Source: Lathyrus oleraceus (lineage: Eukaryota; Streptophyta; Magnoliopsida; Fabales; Fabaceae). Taken from it: a stretch of DNA of 64,000 nucleotides. This document shows, one piece after another, positions 19,933 to 30,905 of this stretch; within the stretch, counting starts at the first letter, position 1, and each line of letters opens with the position of its first letter. The stretch is from positions 530,392,582 to 530,456,581 of the forward strand of contig NC_066585.1 in assembly GCF_024323335.1 (NCBI RefSeq), in the 5' to 3' direction. Under the pieces are notes generated by a model. That model was not told the DNA's origin and searched no databases. It saw nothing but the letters and a program-made list of their open reading frames with translations. The translations under genes and the position numbers were made by a program.

Positions 19933-22900
19933 CTAACATCTCTTTCTTTTCTTTGTTGGAATATTAATCACTTGTTTCTTAGCAATGCGTACGGATGAAT
20001 TGATCCAAATTCCCTCATTATGATCGTTTCTTATATATGACTCATCCGGTATAAGATCCTCAACTTCATCATTTCTATTCAACTCATTCCGTCTAATGCA
20101 TGACTCATTCTCAACATCAATATCACATTGATCGACACCGCTATCATCAGTCACTTTGTTAGAGAAAAGCACTATAGACCATTTTGTACTCTTCGGGTCA
20201 TTCACATAGAACACTTGTTTAGCTTGAGATGCTAGAATAAAAGGTTCATCTTTGTACCCCACCCTAGTAAGATCAACTTGCAAAAATCCGGACTTATCCA
20301 TTCGTATGCCACTACTATTCACCCACTTGCAACCAAAGATGGGAATCTGAAACTTCTCGTAATCAAACACCCAAATGTGCTCAATAACTCCAAAATATGA
20401 CAAATTTGCATATTTGGGGTTTAAGTCCTTCATACTTGATATATGCATTGCTTCAGCTAGCACGGTGACACCACTATTTTGCATAGTACTCTTATCATCT
20501 TGTTCTTTGGTATAAAATGTGTATCCATTAATTGAATATGCGCTATGAGAAAACACATGCAAACTTGGACCATATGCCAAACATCTCAACCTTTCTGTTA
20601 CCGAAGAAGGATCTGAAGAGCGCTTCAAATAAATATGATCCTTCAACCATTGTATGAAACTTTGATTGTGCTCTATAACTATCCAATTTTCATTTCTGTT
20701 CGGATTTAACCTTCGGAGTACATCCTTGTGCATTTCAACATATGGCTCAACCTCATTATTATTGTGCAGAACATACAAATGAACTTGATCTCGTTCATCC
20801 CTTGATATTGTCACAATTTTATTCCCAATTAATTTTTTACCTTCCATTTTGTCGAAAATCTGAGCTCTGGGGAGTCCAATCGATTGAACGTTAGACAAAT
20901 ATTCAGTACAAAACTCAACAGCTTCTTCAACAATGTATCGTTCAACAATACAACCCTCTGGTCGACTTCGGGATTTCACGTACCCTTTTAATATTTTCAT
21001 ATACCGTTCAGCAGGGTACATCCATCTCATATAAGCTGGTCCACACAACTGTGTCTCTTTCACAAGATGAACAACTAAATGAACCATTATGTCAAAAAAA
21101 GACGGAGGAAAATACATTTCAAGCTCACACAAGGTAATTACAATCTCTTTTTGTAGTGTTGGTAAGATCTCGGGATCGATCACCTTACTACAAATTGACC
21201 TAAAGAAAAAACACAATTTAGTTATGGCACTTCTTACTTTTTCTGGCAAAATAGAACGTATACCTATCGGTAGAAAATGTTCCATTATAACATGGCAATC
21301 ATGTGTCTTCAAATTCTTCAACTTGAGGTCTTTCATAGAAACAAGTCTTCTGATATCAGATGAGTATCCTTCTGGAACCTTAACTTCACTCAGAGACTTA
21401 CACAAAATTTTTCTCTCCTTTCTAGATAAAGTAAAAGCAGCAGGTGGTAGATATGTTCGTCTTCCTTTCTTCACGGGTGCTAATTCAGTTCTCATTCCCA
21501 TTTTTAACATGTCCTCCCTTGCTTTAAGGCCATCCTTAGACTTGCCTTTTATATTGAGTAATGTACCGATAACACTTTCAAATACGTTTTTTTCAATATG
21601 CATAACATCGAGAAAATGTCTCACGTACAAAGACTTCCAATATGGCAATTCAAAAAATATCGACCTTTTCTTCCACCCACCTTTCACAATCTTATGTGCA
21701 AAAGGCTTGCCAAACTCAGTACGCACATCTTTCACCTTTTCAAAAACTTGTTCACCTGACAATGCGGGTGGAGCTCTACGATGTTCGGTGTCTCCATTGA
21801 ATGCTTTTCTCCACCCACGGTAGTGATGTTTAGAATGTAAGAATCTACGATGACCGAGAAACACATTCTTCTGGCAAAGTTCCAATCGAATCGTATCGGT
21901 TCCGTCTTCACAAACAGGACACGCACGTTGACCTTTAATGCTATACCCAGATAGATTCCCGTATGCTGGAAAATCATTAATTGTGCCAAACAACATCGCC
22001 CTCAAATTGAAACTTTCTTTCCTATATCCATCATAAACCTCCACACCGTTCTCCCACAAAATCTTTAAATCTTCGATCAGAGGTGTCAAGTATACGTCTA
22101 TGTCATTCCCTGGTTGTTTAGGCCCAGAGATTAACATAGATAACATCATGTACTTACGCTTCATACATAGCCACGGAGGTAGGTTATAAATCATAAGAAT
22201 CACAGGCCATGTGGTATGTGAGATACTTTGAAGACCATGTGGGTTCATTCCATCAGTAGATAATGCCAATCGAAGGTTTCTTGCTTCTGATCCAAACTCA
22301 GGATAATCATTATCAATCTTCGACCACTGTGGTGAATCAGCCGGATGCCGATACTTTCCATCAATAATTCTTTCATCTGCATGCCAAGTAAGATGTCTTG
22401 CATCGGTTTCACTACGAAACATGCGCCTAAATCTCGGAATTATCGGAAAATACCATAAGACTTTTGCGGGAGATAATCTTTTCTTATATCGAGACAAACC
22501 GCATTTAGGGCACTCAGTTAACATTGCATATTCGTTACGAAACAAAATGCAATCGTTAGGACAAGCATGTATCTTATCATAGCTCATGCCAATAGAGCAC
22601 AACATTTTTTTTGCCTCATAGGTTCGATTAAGAAGAACATTATCATCCGGTAGCATTTCTCTCATAAGGGCCAACAACTCTGTGAAACTTTTATCCGACC
22701 ATCCATTGCCCGCCTTTAAGTTGTACAACTTTAATACCGCAGAAAGTCTTGAGAATTTAGTGCAACCTTTGTACAACGGTTTCTCTGCATCGCTTACCAT
22801 CCTCTCAAACATTTCAGGACAATCATGAAGATCTTCTTCCAGTGCTTCTACAATCTCTTCAACTCGATCACAATCGTATGTTTTCGTGTCTTTGTCGTAT

Positions 22901-23178
22901 GAAGCATAGGTCGTATTACTTTTTCCACTCGATTCAACATTCTCGTTAATTTTCTCACCATGAAATATCCAACACTGATAACTTTGATCAATTCCATGCC
23001 TCAGCAAATGCGATTTCAATCCATGTGCGTCAACCTTACCAATATAACAACAACGCAAGCAAGGACAATGCATTCGTCTGGGGTTTTCAGCGTGTTGAAC
23101 AGCATACTTAACGAATTCCGCAACCCCACTCTCGTACTCTTTGGTCATTCGATCGGCACAGATCCATGTTTTATCCAT
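19933..23178 (-). CDS. CACTA transposase, TnpD type, uninterrupted 1,081 codons
   Basis: The transposase cuts and joins the element ends in the nucleus. The open frame reaches 23,205, but I place the start at 23,178 (MDKTWICADR), because the homologue at 56,536 starts at the same point. Domains from that start: an N-terminal transposase-associated zinc region with CPCLRCC and HLLRHGID (residues about 1-75), a second Cys cluster CPND and CPKCG (about 200-225), and the Transposase_21/tnp2 core with STDGMNPHG and CMKRKYMML (about 240-450). FLDVMHIEKN (about 525-535) carries a conserved acid. Then come a DUF4218-like part (about 680-770) and DUF4216 (about 930-1,000). No stop or frameshift is visible over 3.2 kb, unlike every other coding region in the window. 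A leader intron is likely (donor near 23,916, acceptor just before the start). It could be active if transcribed. Its partner gene seems damaged. Confidence 0.92.
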   Translation of the reverse strand: MDKTWICADRMTKEYESGVAEFVKYAVQHAENPRRMHCPCLRCCYIGKVDAHGLKSHLLRHGIDQSYQCWIFHGEKINENVESSGKSNTTYASYDKDTKTYDCDRVEEIVEALEEDLHDCPEMFERMVSDAEKPLYKGCTKFSRLSAVLKLYNLKAGNGWSDKSFTELLALMREMLPDDNVLLNRTYEAKKMLCSIGMSYDKIHACPNDCILFRNEYAMLTECPKCGLSRYKKRLSPAKVLWYFPIIPRFRRMFRSETDARHLTWHADERIIDGKYRHPADSPQWSKIDNDYPEFGSEARNLRLALSTDGMNPHGLQSISHTTWPVILMIYNLPPWLCMKRKYMMLSMLISGPKQPGNDIDVYLTPLIEDLKILWENGVEVYDGYRKESFNLRAMLFGTINDFPAYGNLSGYSIKGQRACPVCEDGTDTIRLELCQKNVFLGHRRFLHSKHHYRGWRKAFNGDTEHRRAPPALSGEQVFEKVKDVRTEFGKPFAHKIVKGGWKKRSIFFELPYWKSLYVRHFLDVMHIEKNVFESVIGTLLNIKGKSKDGLKAREDMLKMGMRTELAPVKKGRRTYLPPAAFTLSRKERKILCKSLSEVKVPEGYSSDIRRLVSMKDLKLKNLKTHDCHVIMEHFLPIGIRSILPEKVRSAITKLCFFFRSICSKVIDPEILPTLQKEIVITLCELEMYFPPSFFDIMVHLVVHLVKETQLCGPAYMRWMYPAERYMKILKGYVKSRSRPEGCIVERYIVEEAVEFCTEYLSNVQSIGLPRAQIFDKMEGKKLIGNKIVTISRDERDQVHLYVLHNNNEVEPYVEMHKDVLRRLNPNRNENWIVIEHNQSFIQWLKDHIYLKRSSDPSSVTERLRCLAYGPSLHVFSHSAYSINGYTFYTKEQDDKSTMQNSGVTVLAEAMHISSMKDLNPKYANLSYFGVIEHIWVFDYEKFQIPIFGCKWVNSSGIRMDKSGFLQVDLTRVGYKDEPFILASQAKQVFYVNDPKSTKWSIVLFSNKVTDDSGVDQCDIDVENESCIRRNELNRNDEVEDLIPDESYIRNDHNEGIWINSSVRIAKKQVINIPTKKRKRC

Positions 23179-24305
23179 GGTTTTCCTACTTATTAAAGTA
23201 AACAATTAATCCAGACGAAAATACATAACTAAGGTAGTATCTTTGAATATCCTAACAATTATAAAGTTCAATTCATTTTAAACTTCAAAAACCTATACAT
23301 AACCAATGTTAATATAAACTTCAATAACGTATCCGATACGCCAATATACCAACTTTAATTACCTCATCACTTTCATTTTTTATATTACAAGAATCAACAT
23401 TCAAAATCAATAAACCAACCATATTCCATAGTAGTTTCAATGAACATTCAAATTGATTTCAAAGCATCATTAACTTTAGCATATCATTGCAACGTCCATC
23501 AACACAATAATGATTTCTAACTTCCATACTAACCTCAACTAACATGATCAATGGACTTCTAACTCATGTCACCTCTAATTACTAACAACTTATTAACTAA
23601 CATTTTCATAACACATTTTCCTAACTGTTTTGACTACTAATCTAACTCTCCTAACACAATTAGTTACCTAACAATTTATTAACACAATTGCATACTAGTT
23701 TAACAGCTCTAACATCATTGCTAATAATCATCCAATTCCATAACAATTATAATAATCACTAACAAGTTAGCATACTAACTCAATCACTAAAATGCAATAA
23801 CAATTCAAACAATCCTAACTCAAGCAATCTATAATTATCACACTAACTGTTACAACAGTCCTAAAACTTCAATTAACATTCACCAAAATCCATTTAACAT
23901 CCTAACTAGTATTCACCTGTCACCAAACTTTGTAGCTTGTTGTTGTAAATTTTGGGAATATCGGCACGGTTGAGATTGTTGAGATGAGGAGTGCGGTGGC
24001 GGAAACGGTGGAGGTTCGGAGGTGAGAGGCGAGTGCGGCGGTCGATTGTTTGGGTGACGGCGGAGGGACCCTCGAAGGCGGAAAATAGGGTTTTCGGAAG
24101 TTGAAGGAAGAGAAAGTAAAGGTGATATGGGGATGTCGTGTTTTGGAGTGTCTGCGTGATGTTGTGTGAGTTGAGAAGAAGGTTATGGCTGATGGAGATT
24201 GAGGGGAAGAGAAATTGGCGGAAGTTTGTGAGGTGAGTGAAGAAGAGGGAAAACAAAGAACAGAGAACGAAAATTGAAATGGAGTCTGAAATTTTATTTT
24301 AATTA
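23179..24305 (-). other. Leader and likely 5' UTR intron of the CACTA 1 transposase gene
   Basis: Positions 23,930-24,290 on the minus strand are CT-rich and less AT-rich than the surroundings, as expected for a plant leader. A good donor, GACAG|GTGAAT, lies at 23,917/23,916. A candidate acceptor, AAGTAG|GAAAACC, lies a few bases before the start codon. The intervening 0.7 kb is low-complexity with many CTAAC/TTAAC-like words. CACTA 2 shows the same arrangement at 55,590-56,535. No TATA box is clear. Confidence 0.5.
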
Positions 24306-24667
24306 GACCTTAGACAGCGCTTTTGTGGAAAGCGCTTTCTAAGGTATGCCTTAGACAGCGCTTTCCAAAAGCGCTTTCTAAACCCCCCCTTAGACAGCGC
24401 TTTTGGTTTTAATTTTTTTTTAATTTAAAGACTTTAGACAGCACTTTATCAAAAGCGCTGACTAAGGTCTATATTTAAAAGCGCTTTCTAAAAGCGCTGT
24501 CTAAGGGGGGGTCTTAGAAAGCGCTGTCTAAGACCCCCCCTTAGACAGCGCTTTCATTATTTTCTTGGAACATTTTCCGTGTTTTATTTTAATTTTAACC
24601 TTAGACAGCGCTTTCGTTTAAAAGCGCTGTCTAAGATGCGCTGTTAAAAGTCATTTTTGGCGTAGTG
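24306..24667. repeat. CACTA 1 right subterminal repeat array
   Basis: Eight or more TTAGACAGCGCTTT / AAAGCGCTGTCTAA copies in both orientations, with variants such as AGCGCTTTCTAAG. It ends TTTTTGGCGTAGTG. Confidence 0.92.
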
Positions 24668-24670
24668 AGC

Positions 24671-25241
24671 CTCATCCTCACCATTTTCACCAATTCGTCT
24701 CAATCACTCCATCGTCTTCATCATTTAGATATGGGTTCCTAGATAGCTTAGTTTTGAGGAAAGAAATTCATGAAAATGGAATTAGGGTTTAATGACCTTT
24801 TGCTTGATGGTGAAATTAATGGTTGATATATGATTATGATCATCTTTTGTGTTATAGTTCTTAATTTTATGATGGCATGCTATGTCGTAGTTGTGATTTC
24901 TTTGAGGCCCGATTCTTGTTGTGTTATTGTTGAGAGCATCATGAAGTTAAGGTTGTGTTGATGATGTGTGGTGGTTATGTAAAACTATGTTGCTATTGTT
25001 ATTGTTTCTTTTTGTTGAGATATGTTGATACATGATAGTCTTGTTGCTTTACATGTTTACTAGTGTTAATTCATGATGTTGGCGTTGCTTGAGTGTAACA
25101 TGGTACTAAATGATGTTGCATGATGCTATGACATGTTTGATTTCATGAATTATGTTGTTATGATTAGATATTTTTGAGGTTAAGAAGTGATGGAACCATA
25201 ATTTCTCTCTCTCTCTCTCTCACCTCTCTCTCCTCTCTCTC

Positions 25242-25296
<55 letters not shown>

Positions 25297-26965
25297 CTCT
25301 CCTCTCTCCTCCCTCTCTTCTCCTTCTCTTCTCTCTCTCTCTCTCTATATATATATAATATATTATATATTATATATATATAGATATAATATTATATAGT
25401 ATATATATATATACTATATTATATATATATATATATATATCTATATATATATACTATATTATTATATATATATATATTATATTATATATATAATATATTA
25501 ATATATATATATATATATATATAATATATATATATATAATTCATATATATATATATATATCATACCCACACTTATATGTCCTTATATGATGTTGATTTCT
25601 TGGTATGAAATGCTTAAGTATGTTAGAATATTATTGGGTATGGTTTGGAGTGGTTAAAGGTTGAAGAAGATGAGTTTAGAAGTGATTTTTTTGGAAAAGT
25701 TGGAGGTGTCAATAGATTGGTCCTCTTAAGCAATTGATTGGTCCATTGTTGTGAGTGAAAAATTATGGACAAAATGATTAGACCAATCGATTGGCCCTTC
25801 CCATCAATCGATTGGTTCCACTGTTTTCACTATAAAATGACTTTTGTTACTATGAACGAGACACAGTCGGATGGTTGGAAAGCTATTCCAGTTCTCTAAT
25901 TATTTTTGAAATAAAATCATGCTCATATGTAAAATATCACTTAGTTTTTGATTTTATACTATCATGTATGTTTATCACTTATTTCCCTGTTTCCACCATA
26001 AAATGAGATTCGTAGCTCCAATTGATGTGAGGTTGAACACATTTGAAAGTTATTCCAATGCTCTACCATTTGGGAAAGTGAAAACCATGCTTGTTTTCCA
26101 ATTATTAATTTGGTATTGGTTATAAACTAGTATGCATGTTTATGAACCATATTAAGATGTGTTTGTGTTTTGTGAACCATGCTATGATTTAATTAGTTGT
26201 GTTGATTGTATGGTAAATGATTAAAACCTATGATGAAAAGTGAGGCTAAACCTAGGTTTATAACTAGGTGAATTAGGTTATTAAAATGACTTAGGTGGTG
26301 ATGCTTGGATGCGAAGGTACCTCGGTGTGTACCGCGGATGGGTAGTTACTCGAAATATGAATCAATAGGCTTTGTATGGAACATGTTGTGATGATATTAG
26401 AATTGATGGATGTGATCACCTAGTGATTGATGAGTGCAATCACGAGAATGTTGAAAACTAGTCCTGTATTCGAAAATTTTCCCTTGATCGAGCACATCCT
26501 AACTAGGGATTGGATCCATGGAGGAGAGGTGAACGCCTAAGTGGGTTTGAGTCCCATACGACGAAAGATACTCTAAGTGGGGTTGAGTACCATAAGAGTG
26601 ATGGTTCTTAAAGTGGGTTCGAGTCCCATAGAGAACCCGAATCCACAAGAAAGTCTAATCATACGAACATTCGTGAACTGAGCCCTGCCCTAGACGTAGA
26701 TCCGGTCAGGGAACGATGCTTCGTGGCTTCCAAATACTGATTTATTTAAGTTGGTGAACTCAATATTACATGTTTCCATGCAATTTGAATATCCCTTAGA
26801 TTCTTAAGTCTTGGTTGCATTGTGCGAATGACACACAAGTAATGAAAAATAAAGACTTGAGTTAAAAATCGTTAAGAGATCCCTTTAGAGTCGAGTGGAC
26901 CCATAAGATAGAGTAACTCACTGAGATTATTAACTCACCTCATTATCATTGTTGTTATTTGTGGC
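24671..26965 (+). repeat. LTR-like repeat T, plus-strand copy
   Basis: Closely similar to 46,704-48,941 over about 2.1 kb (for example ATATGATTATGATCAT, AAGAAGTGATGGAACCA, TTGGAAAGCTATTCCA and GAGATCCCTTTAGAG). The left edge lies in the flank of CACTA 1 (about 15,646). The right edge is cut at about 26,965, where a reversed Ogre-type LTR end begins. It includes ATCGATTGG palindromes (25,720-25,830) and three short units with GGGTT(C/T)GAGTCCCAT (26,540-26,640). LTR identity is inferred from the copy next to the primer site at 61,045. Confidence 0.6.
25203..25560. repeat. (TC)n and (TA)n compound microsatellite
   Basis: About 145 bp of TC with interruptions, followed by about 210 bp of TA with ATT breaks. 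In the sister repeat at 47,091 a TA tract starts after the identical words GATGGAACCA. Confidence 0.95.
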
Positions 26966-27944
26966 GGTAGGAAAATTTTGAGATTAAACTATTGATAACT
27001 TAACTCAAAAAACCAAGAGTCACCATCGAACTTTATTGTTTCCGAAGGGAATGGGAAAAAGGTCGAACAAAACGCACAAAAGGTAAAACAAAAGAGAATC
27101 TGGATACATGGGTTGGTTATGCAATGGGAATGTATTAGAACGCCTAACATCTATGGTACTCCATAGGAACCACTTACAAATTCGTGTTTATAATAAATTT
27201 GGGGTTCTTTGTTGATTGATTTTAATTTGAAAAGACATTTTGTCGTATTCGAGTGGAAAACTCAACTTACTACCCACAAGTATGAGGAAATGAGCATTTG
27301 CATCATCTTGATATGGAGAACTTTTACTTGGACTTTCTCACAAGCACGTCTCAACATTCAAGTGGAAAATGTCAATCATTTTTCAACATATTTTAGAAGT
27401 ATAGTGGTTTGCATCACTACAAGAATAAACTAATATTCAATAGTTTTTTTAAAAAGCTCTTAAGTATGCTTAATTTTTTTCCCATTTATTGAGAAAAAGA
27501 TTTTCTGGATCACTTAACAAAGTCAAGGTTTATTAAGAAAATGTGTGAAGTTTAAAAACAAGAGGTTTTTGAAATAGGGATAAGTTTTGAAAATTGAAGA
27601 AGTGGGAAGGAGATGAAAAGACTATCCTAAAGCATAAATTAAATTACATGAAATAAAAGGTCTCATTGTATGTAGTCCAAGAGAAAGCATTTGTGTGTGC
27701 AAGTGTACTAACCACAAGATGGAGCAAGCATTTGACATTGGTCAAAATAAACATTCCTTTCCTTTTGGATTGAGCCACAAGATGAAAAAGCACATAAACA
27801 AATGAATATCAAAAGATCCAGATGAACAACAAAGCCACAAAGCCGCAAAGAAACATCCAAGTCTTGAATTGAAGATCAAAGGGTCTAGAGGGATCACAAG
27901 GTCTCAGATGAATCACAAAGTATCAAACATACTCTAAGCAAGGG
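26966..27944 (-). repeat. Ogre-type LTR fragment, reversed
   Basis: Read on the minus strand, the left edge matches the 3' part of Ogre-like LTRs: AAAGTTCGATGGTGACTCT (about 27,010-27,030) and the block around GGAGTACCATAGATGTTAGG (about 27,145-27,170). Compare 33,930-34,110 and 53,450-53,630 on the plus strand. The rest to 27,944 has no gene. The solo LTR at 27,945 inserted into this sequence, which resumes at 34,174. Confidence 0.5.
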
Positions 27945-30075
27945 TGTCACACCCCGATTTTGGTCCTGAATTGTTTCCATTTTTTCATTTTTTATTTGGC
28001 ACTTGGCCTAAAGTTCATTTGCATACATTCATGACCAAAGACAAACATCCATCCCCAAATCCATATTTTTTGATAAACATTGGTCATTATCTAGTTTTTG
28101 ATCATGGTGTTTTTTGATTACAAAATGGATTTTAGTTATTTGACTCTTTTTAATTTCCAATTTCAATTTAATTTCAAAGTAAATCTAATTCCAAATTTCG
28201 AATTAATCTTAATTGTTTTTTTACTAATGATTCAAACTCTAATTGATTTTTATTTTCGAATAAATGTTAGAATTGATATCAAAGTAATTTTAACAAATTA
28301 TAGACTAATTTGATTTTAATTGGTTTTATTGGTTTTTTGGATTTTAAATTGACATTTAGATGAGTTTTAGACTATTTCAAAAAAATCCATATCCATTTCT
28401 ACAACCACAAATTCATTTCATTCAAACCAAATTCCATGAATAATTTCAAACCAAGTTACAATTTCACTTCCAATTCATTCTACATTTTACACTAACCAAA
28501 TTCAAACATTCATTACACCATTCAAATGTCCAAATAATCATTGTAGCAGGAAATTCATAGCAGTCCAAAAAAATAGGGGAGATTACAATCATTTCTAATT
28601 CCATCTATGCATAATCCATCAAATTGCATTATTTGAAGTAAAACTACGGAGTTGGTGTGGACGTTTTTCCAACCTTGATAACGTGACCGTTTGAATCATC
28701 CTGTCATAAACACTAGCAAGAAGACAAGCAAAATGTAGTATCGTGAAAGCCACAATTACAAATGTAAGAAATCTGTCACAGCCACACCAAGACAAAGCCA
28801 TAAGTAGATGTCGTGAACTTTCCATAATAAAGTTGGAGCTACAATCAATTCTTGTTACAAACTATCCATGGATACATTAGAATCATAAAAAACAAATGTC
28901 TAATGGAGTTCTACTGTTACAAATCTAAACCAATCACATCTCATGTTGATCCCTAAACTACCAGATGCTATATTCCAAAACTGTAGCTCGTTTTACATGA
29001 CAGGGATATTATTTTTACAACAAGTATTTACAGCAAGGTGATCCAACAGGCAGCCTGCATCATTCAAAACCAAACTCTCGAACTGCGAACAACAGCCTAG
29101 CTGTAGGACGAACCAAATATCATTGGTCCAGCATAACCTGCACAAAAGGAAACACTTCAAAACCTGCAGAAAACATTCCTCTCAACACATAACAGAAAAC
29201 ATAACAAGAAGCCACGAATAACCGACATTCACTTGTTTTCTTTCGAAGTTGAACCCTAAAAACGGACAGTAGGAAAAACCAGTTCACAATTAACCCAAAC
29301 ATTCCTGCAGCATACAAAAGAACAACCAGAAGTCAGCCAATAAACCAAACTTGCAATGAAATTCAAAACTAATGAAAGGAATCTCATTCATGAGCTGTAA
29401 GCCACAACAGCAAGGTTACACTGGGAATGTACAACGATTCAAACTCGTTGCTATTTCATAAAAGAAAAGAGAACCAATTGCTAATGCACAAACAATCATC
29501 CATTAATGTTTCATGCTCAACTTTTACCATCCGGTTCGGTTTGCACGTACATAAATAATGAAGAACAGAATCGAAGTCGAGAAAACTCACCAGATTTGAA
29601 GTTCCGATTGCCACCAGTTTTGTTGCAAGGTTTTGTGTGGTATGTATTTGCCGTTTCGAGTCGCGGCAGGTTGGTGGTAGCTGGTTTGTGTACCGGGCCG
29701 CTCAAAGTCCAAAATTCCTCATAAGACTTGCACAAGTGAATCCACCACCTCATTAGCCTTGACAATGGTAGTAAGGATGATTTGTTTTCATTCTCGGTAG
29801 TATGTACAACAAGCCCAAAATGCTTCATTTCACTCAAGTGCCCTCTCTGCCTGGGCTGGTTCAAGCAACCTGTTTTGTTTCCTTGCAACCACTTGATCTT
29901 CAACTTCCTGCACAATATTAACCACAGTGATATCAGCAGCAAGCAAGCAAATATCAAACAGTATCAGATAAAAGACACCATGTCTCCATGCCCTTCAAGC
30001 CATAATCCTGCAGAACCAAGCCAGTGCACATGAAGCATTGTAGAACATGGCCTCCTGCGCATAGGCTTTGGCAAG

Positions 30076-30905
30076 GACAACACGAGTAAAGAAGAGCCTG
30101 TTTCAAACACTGAAGGGGAAGTTATGGCTGGTGGTAAGCAAAAGAAGCGAAGTTTGTCAGAGAGTAGTGAGCAGCCTGCTCCTACTCGGAAAGTGCCGAA
30201 ACGATCCGCAAGTGCAACAAGTAAAAATTTGAAGGCGAAGTCTTTTTCCATACCTGATAAGTCTTGTCTTGGTGAAACAAAGAAAGATCAGTTTGCAGAA
30301 GGAGAATTGCTAGCGACAAGAGGATGACCTCCCAAATAGAAGACTTACAGACTTTATTCTTCATGATGAAAATGGTGCAGCACAGGCACTTGAGATGCTT
30401 GAAATCAAGGATTTTATTCATCACTGGACTTATATTGCCATTAGAAGGAAATGCTGACAAGAAAAGAGTAAGGTGTTAAATGTCGTGGTTTTGGTCGAAT
30501 TGAGTCATGGGACATGTTTGGTTATGAGGATGGCTCTCCAGTAATATGGATTTCAACTGAGATTGCTTGACTACGATTGCCAGAAACCAGCTGGTACCTA
30601 CAAAATACCATGATCTTTTCTTTGAAAAAGCTCAGGCTTGCTTAGAAGTGTACAAAAAACTAGCAAAGTCTTCTGGGGGAGATCCTGACATAAGCCTTGA
30701 TGAGTTACTTGCTGGCATGGCACGGTCAATGAGTGGTAGCAAGTACTTTTCTGGAACTGCATCACTAAAGGAATTCATTATTTCTCAGGGTGATTTTATT
30801 TATAATCAACTCATTGGTTTAGACACAATGTTGAAGGCAAATGACAAGGGGTTTGAAGATATACCTGCTTTGATTGCTCTTAGAGATGAGAGCAAGAAAT
30901 AAGCA
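30076..30905 (+). pseudogene. MET1: MET1 (DNA cytosine-5 methyltransferase) N-terminal/RFTS fragment
   Basis: MET1 is the plant maintenance CG methyltransferase, and its RFTS domain targets it to replicating DNA. The translation follows plant MET1 from near its N-terminus: KKRSLSESSE and KVPKRSASATSKNLK (30,140-30,240), LTDFILHDENGAAQALEMLE (30,344-30,403), [20 protein letters not shown] (about 30,492-30,552), [11 protein letters not shown] (about 30,572-30,604), then [17 protein letters not shown] and [18 protein letters not shown] (30,690-30,825). It is broken by a stop at 30,325, shifts near 30,417, 30,477, 30,567 and 30,604, and a stop at 30,900. Weaker similarity may run to about 31,070. 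The catalytic domain is absent. It has no visible introns and lies inside a solo LTR. It cannot make a methyltransferase. Confidence 0.88.

Larger units (their letters stand above)
15739..24667 (-). mobile_element. CACTA (En/Spm) DNA transposon 1, 8.93 kb
   Basis: Starts CACTACAACAAAC and ends GGCGTAGTG, flanked by a perfect 3-bp duplication AGC (15,736-15,738 and 24,668-24,670). Both ends carry arrays of TTAGACAGCGCTTT palindromes. Two genes run on the minus strand. TnpD-type transposase (19,933-23,178) comes first, then a multi-exon gene ending in a Ulp1 protease domain (about 16,430-19,607). It entered an LTR-like repeat, whose halves are at about 15,646-15,738 and 24,671 onward. The clean TSD and open transposase frame suggest a comparatively young insertion. 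Confidence 0.96.

Noticed and set aside
21089..21823. 244-codon open frame on the plus strand
   Set aside because: It is the exact antisense of the intact CACTA transposase and has no recognisable domain. The same kind of antisense frame appears over the second TnpD copy.
26540..26645. tRNA genes suggested by GGTTCGAGTCCC words
   Set aside because: No acceptor or anticodon stems around them. The words are units of a minisatellite repeated in the sister LTR.
29517..29957. 146-codon minus-strand frame inside the solo LTR
   Set aside because: No domain, no similarity to a known family that I recognise, and it lies in LTR sequence. Considered chance.
30076..30905. Functional methyltransferase gene
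   Set aside because: Stops and at least four frame changes, and no catalytic domain in the window. It is a fragment only.
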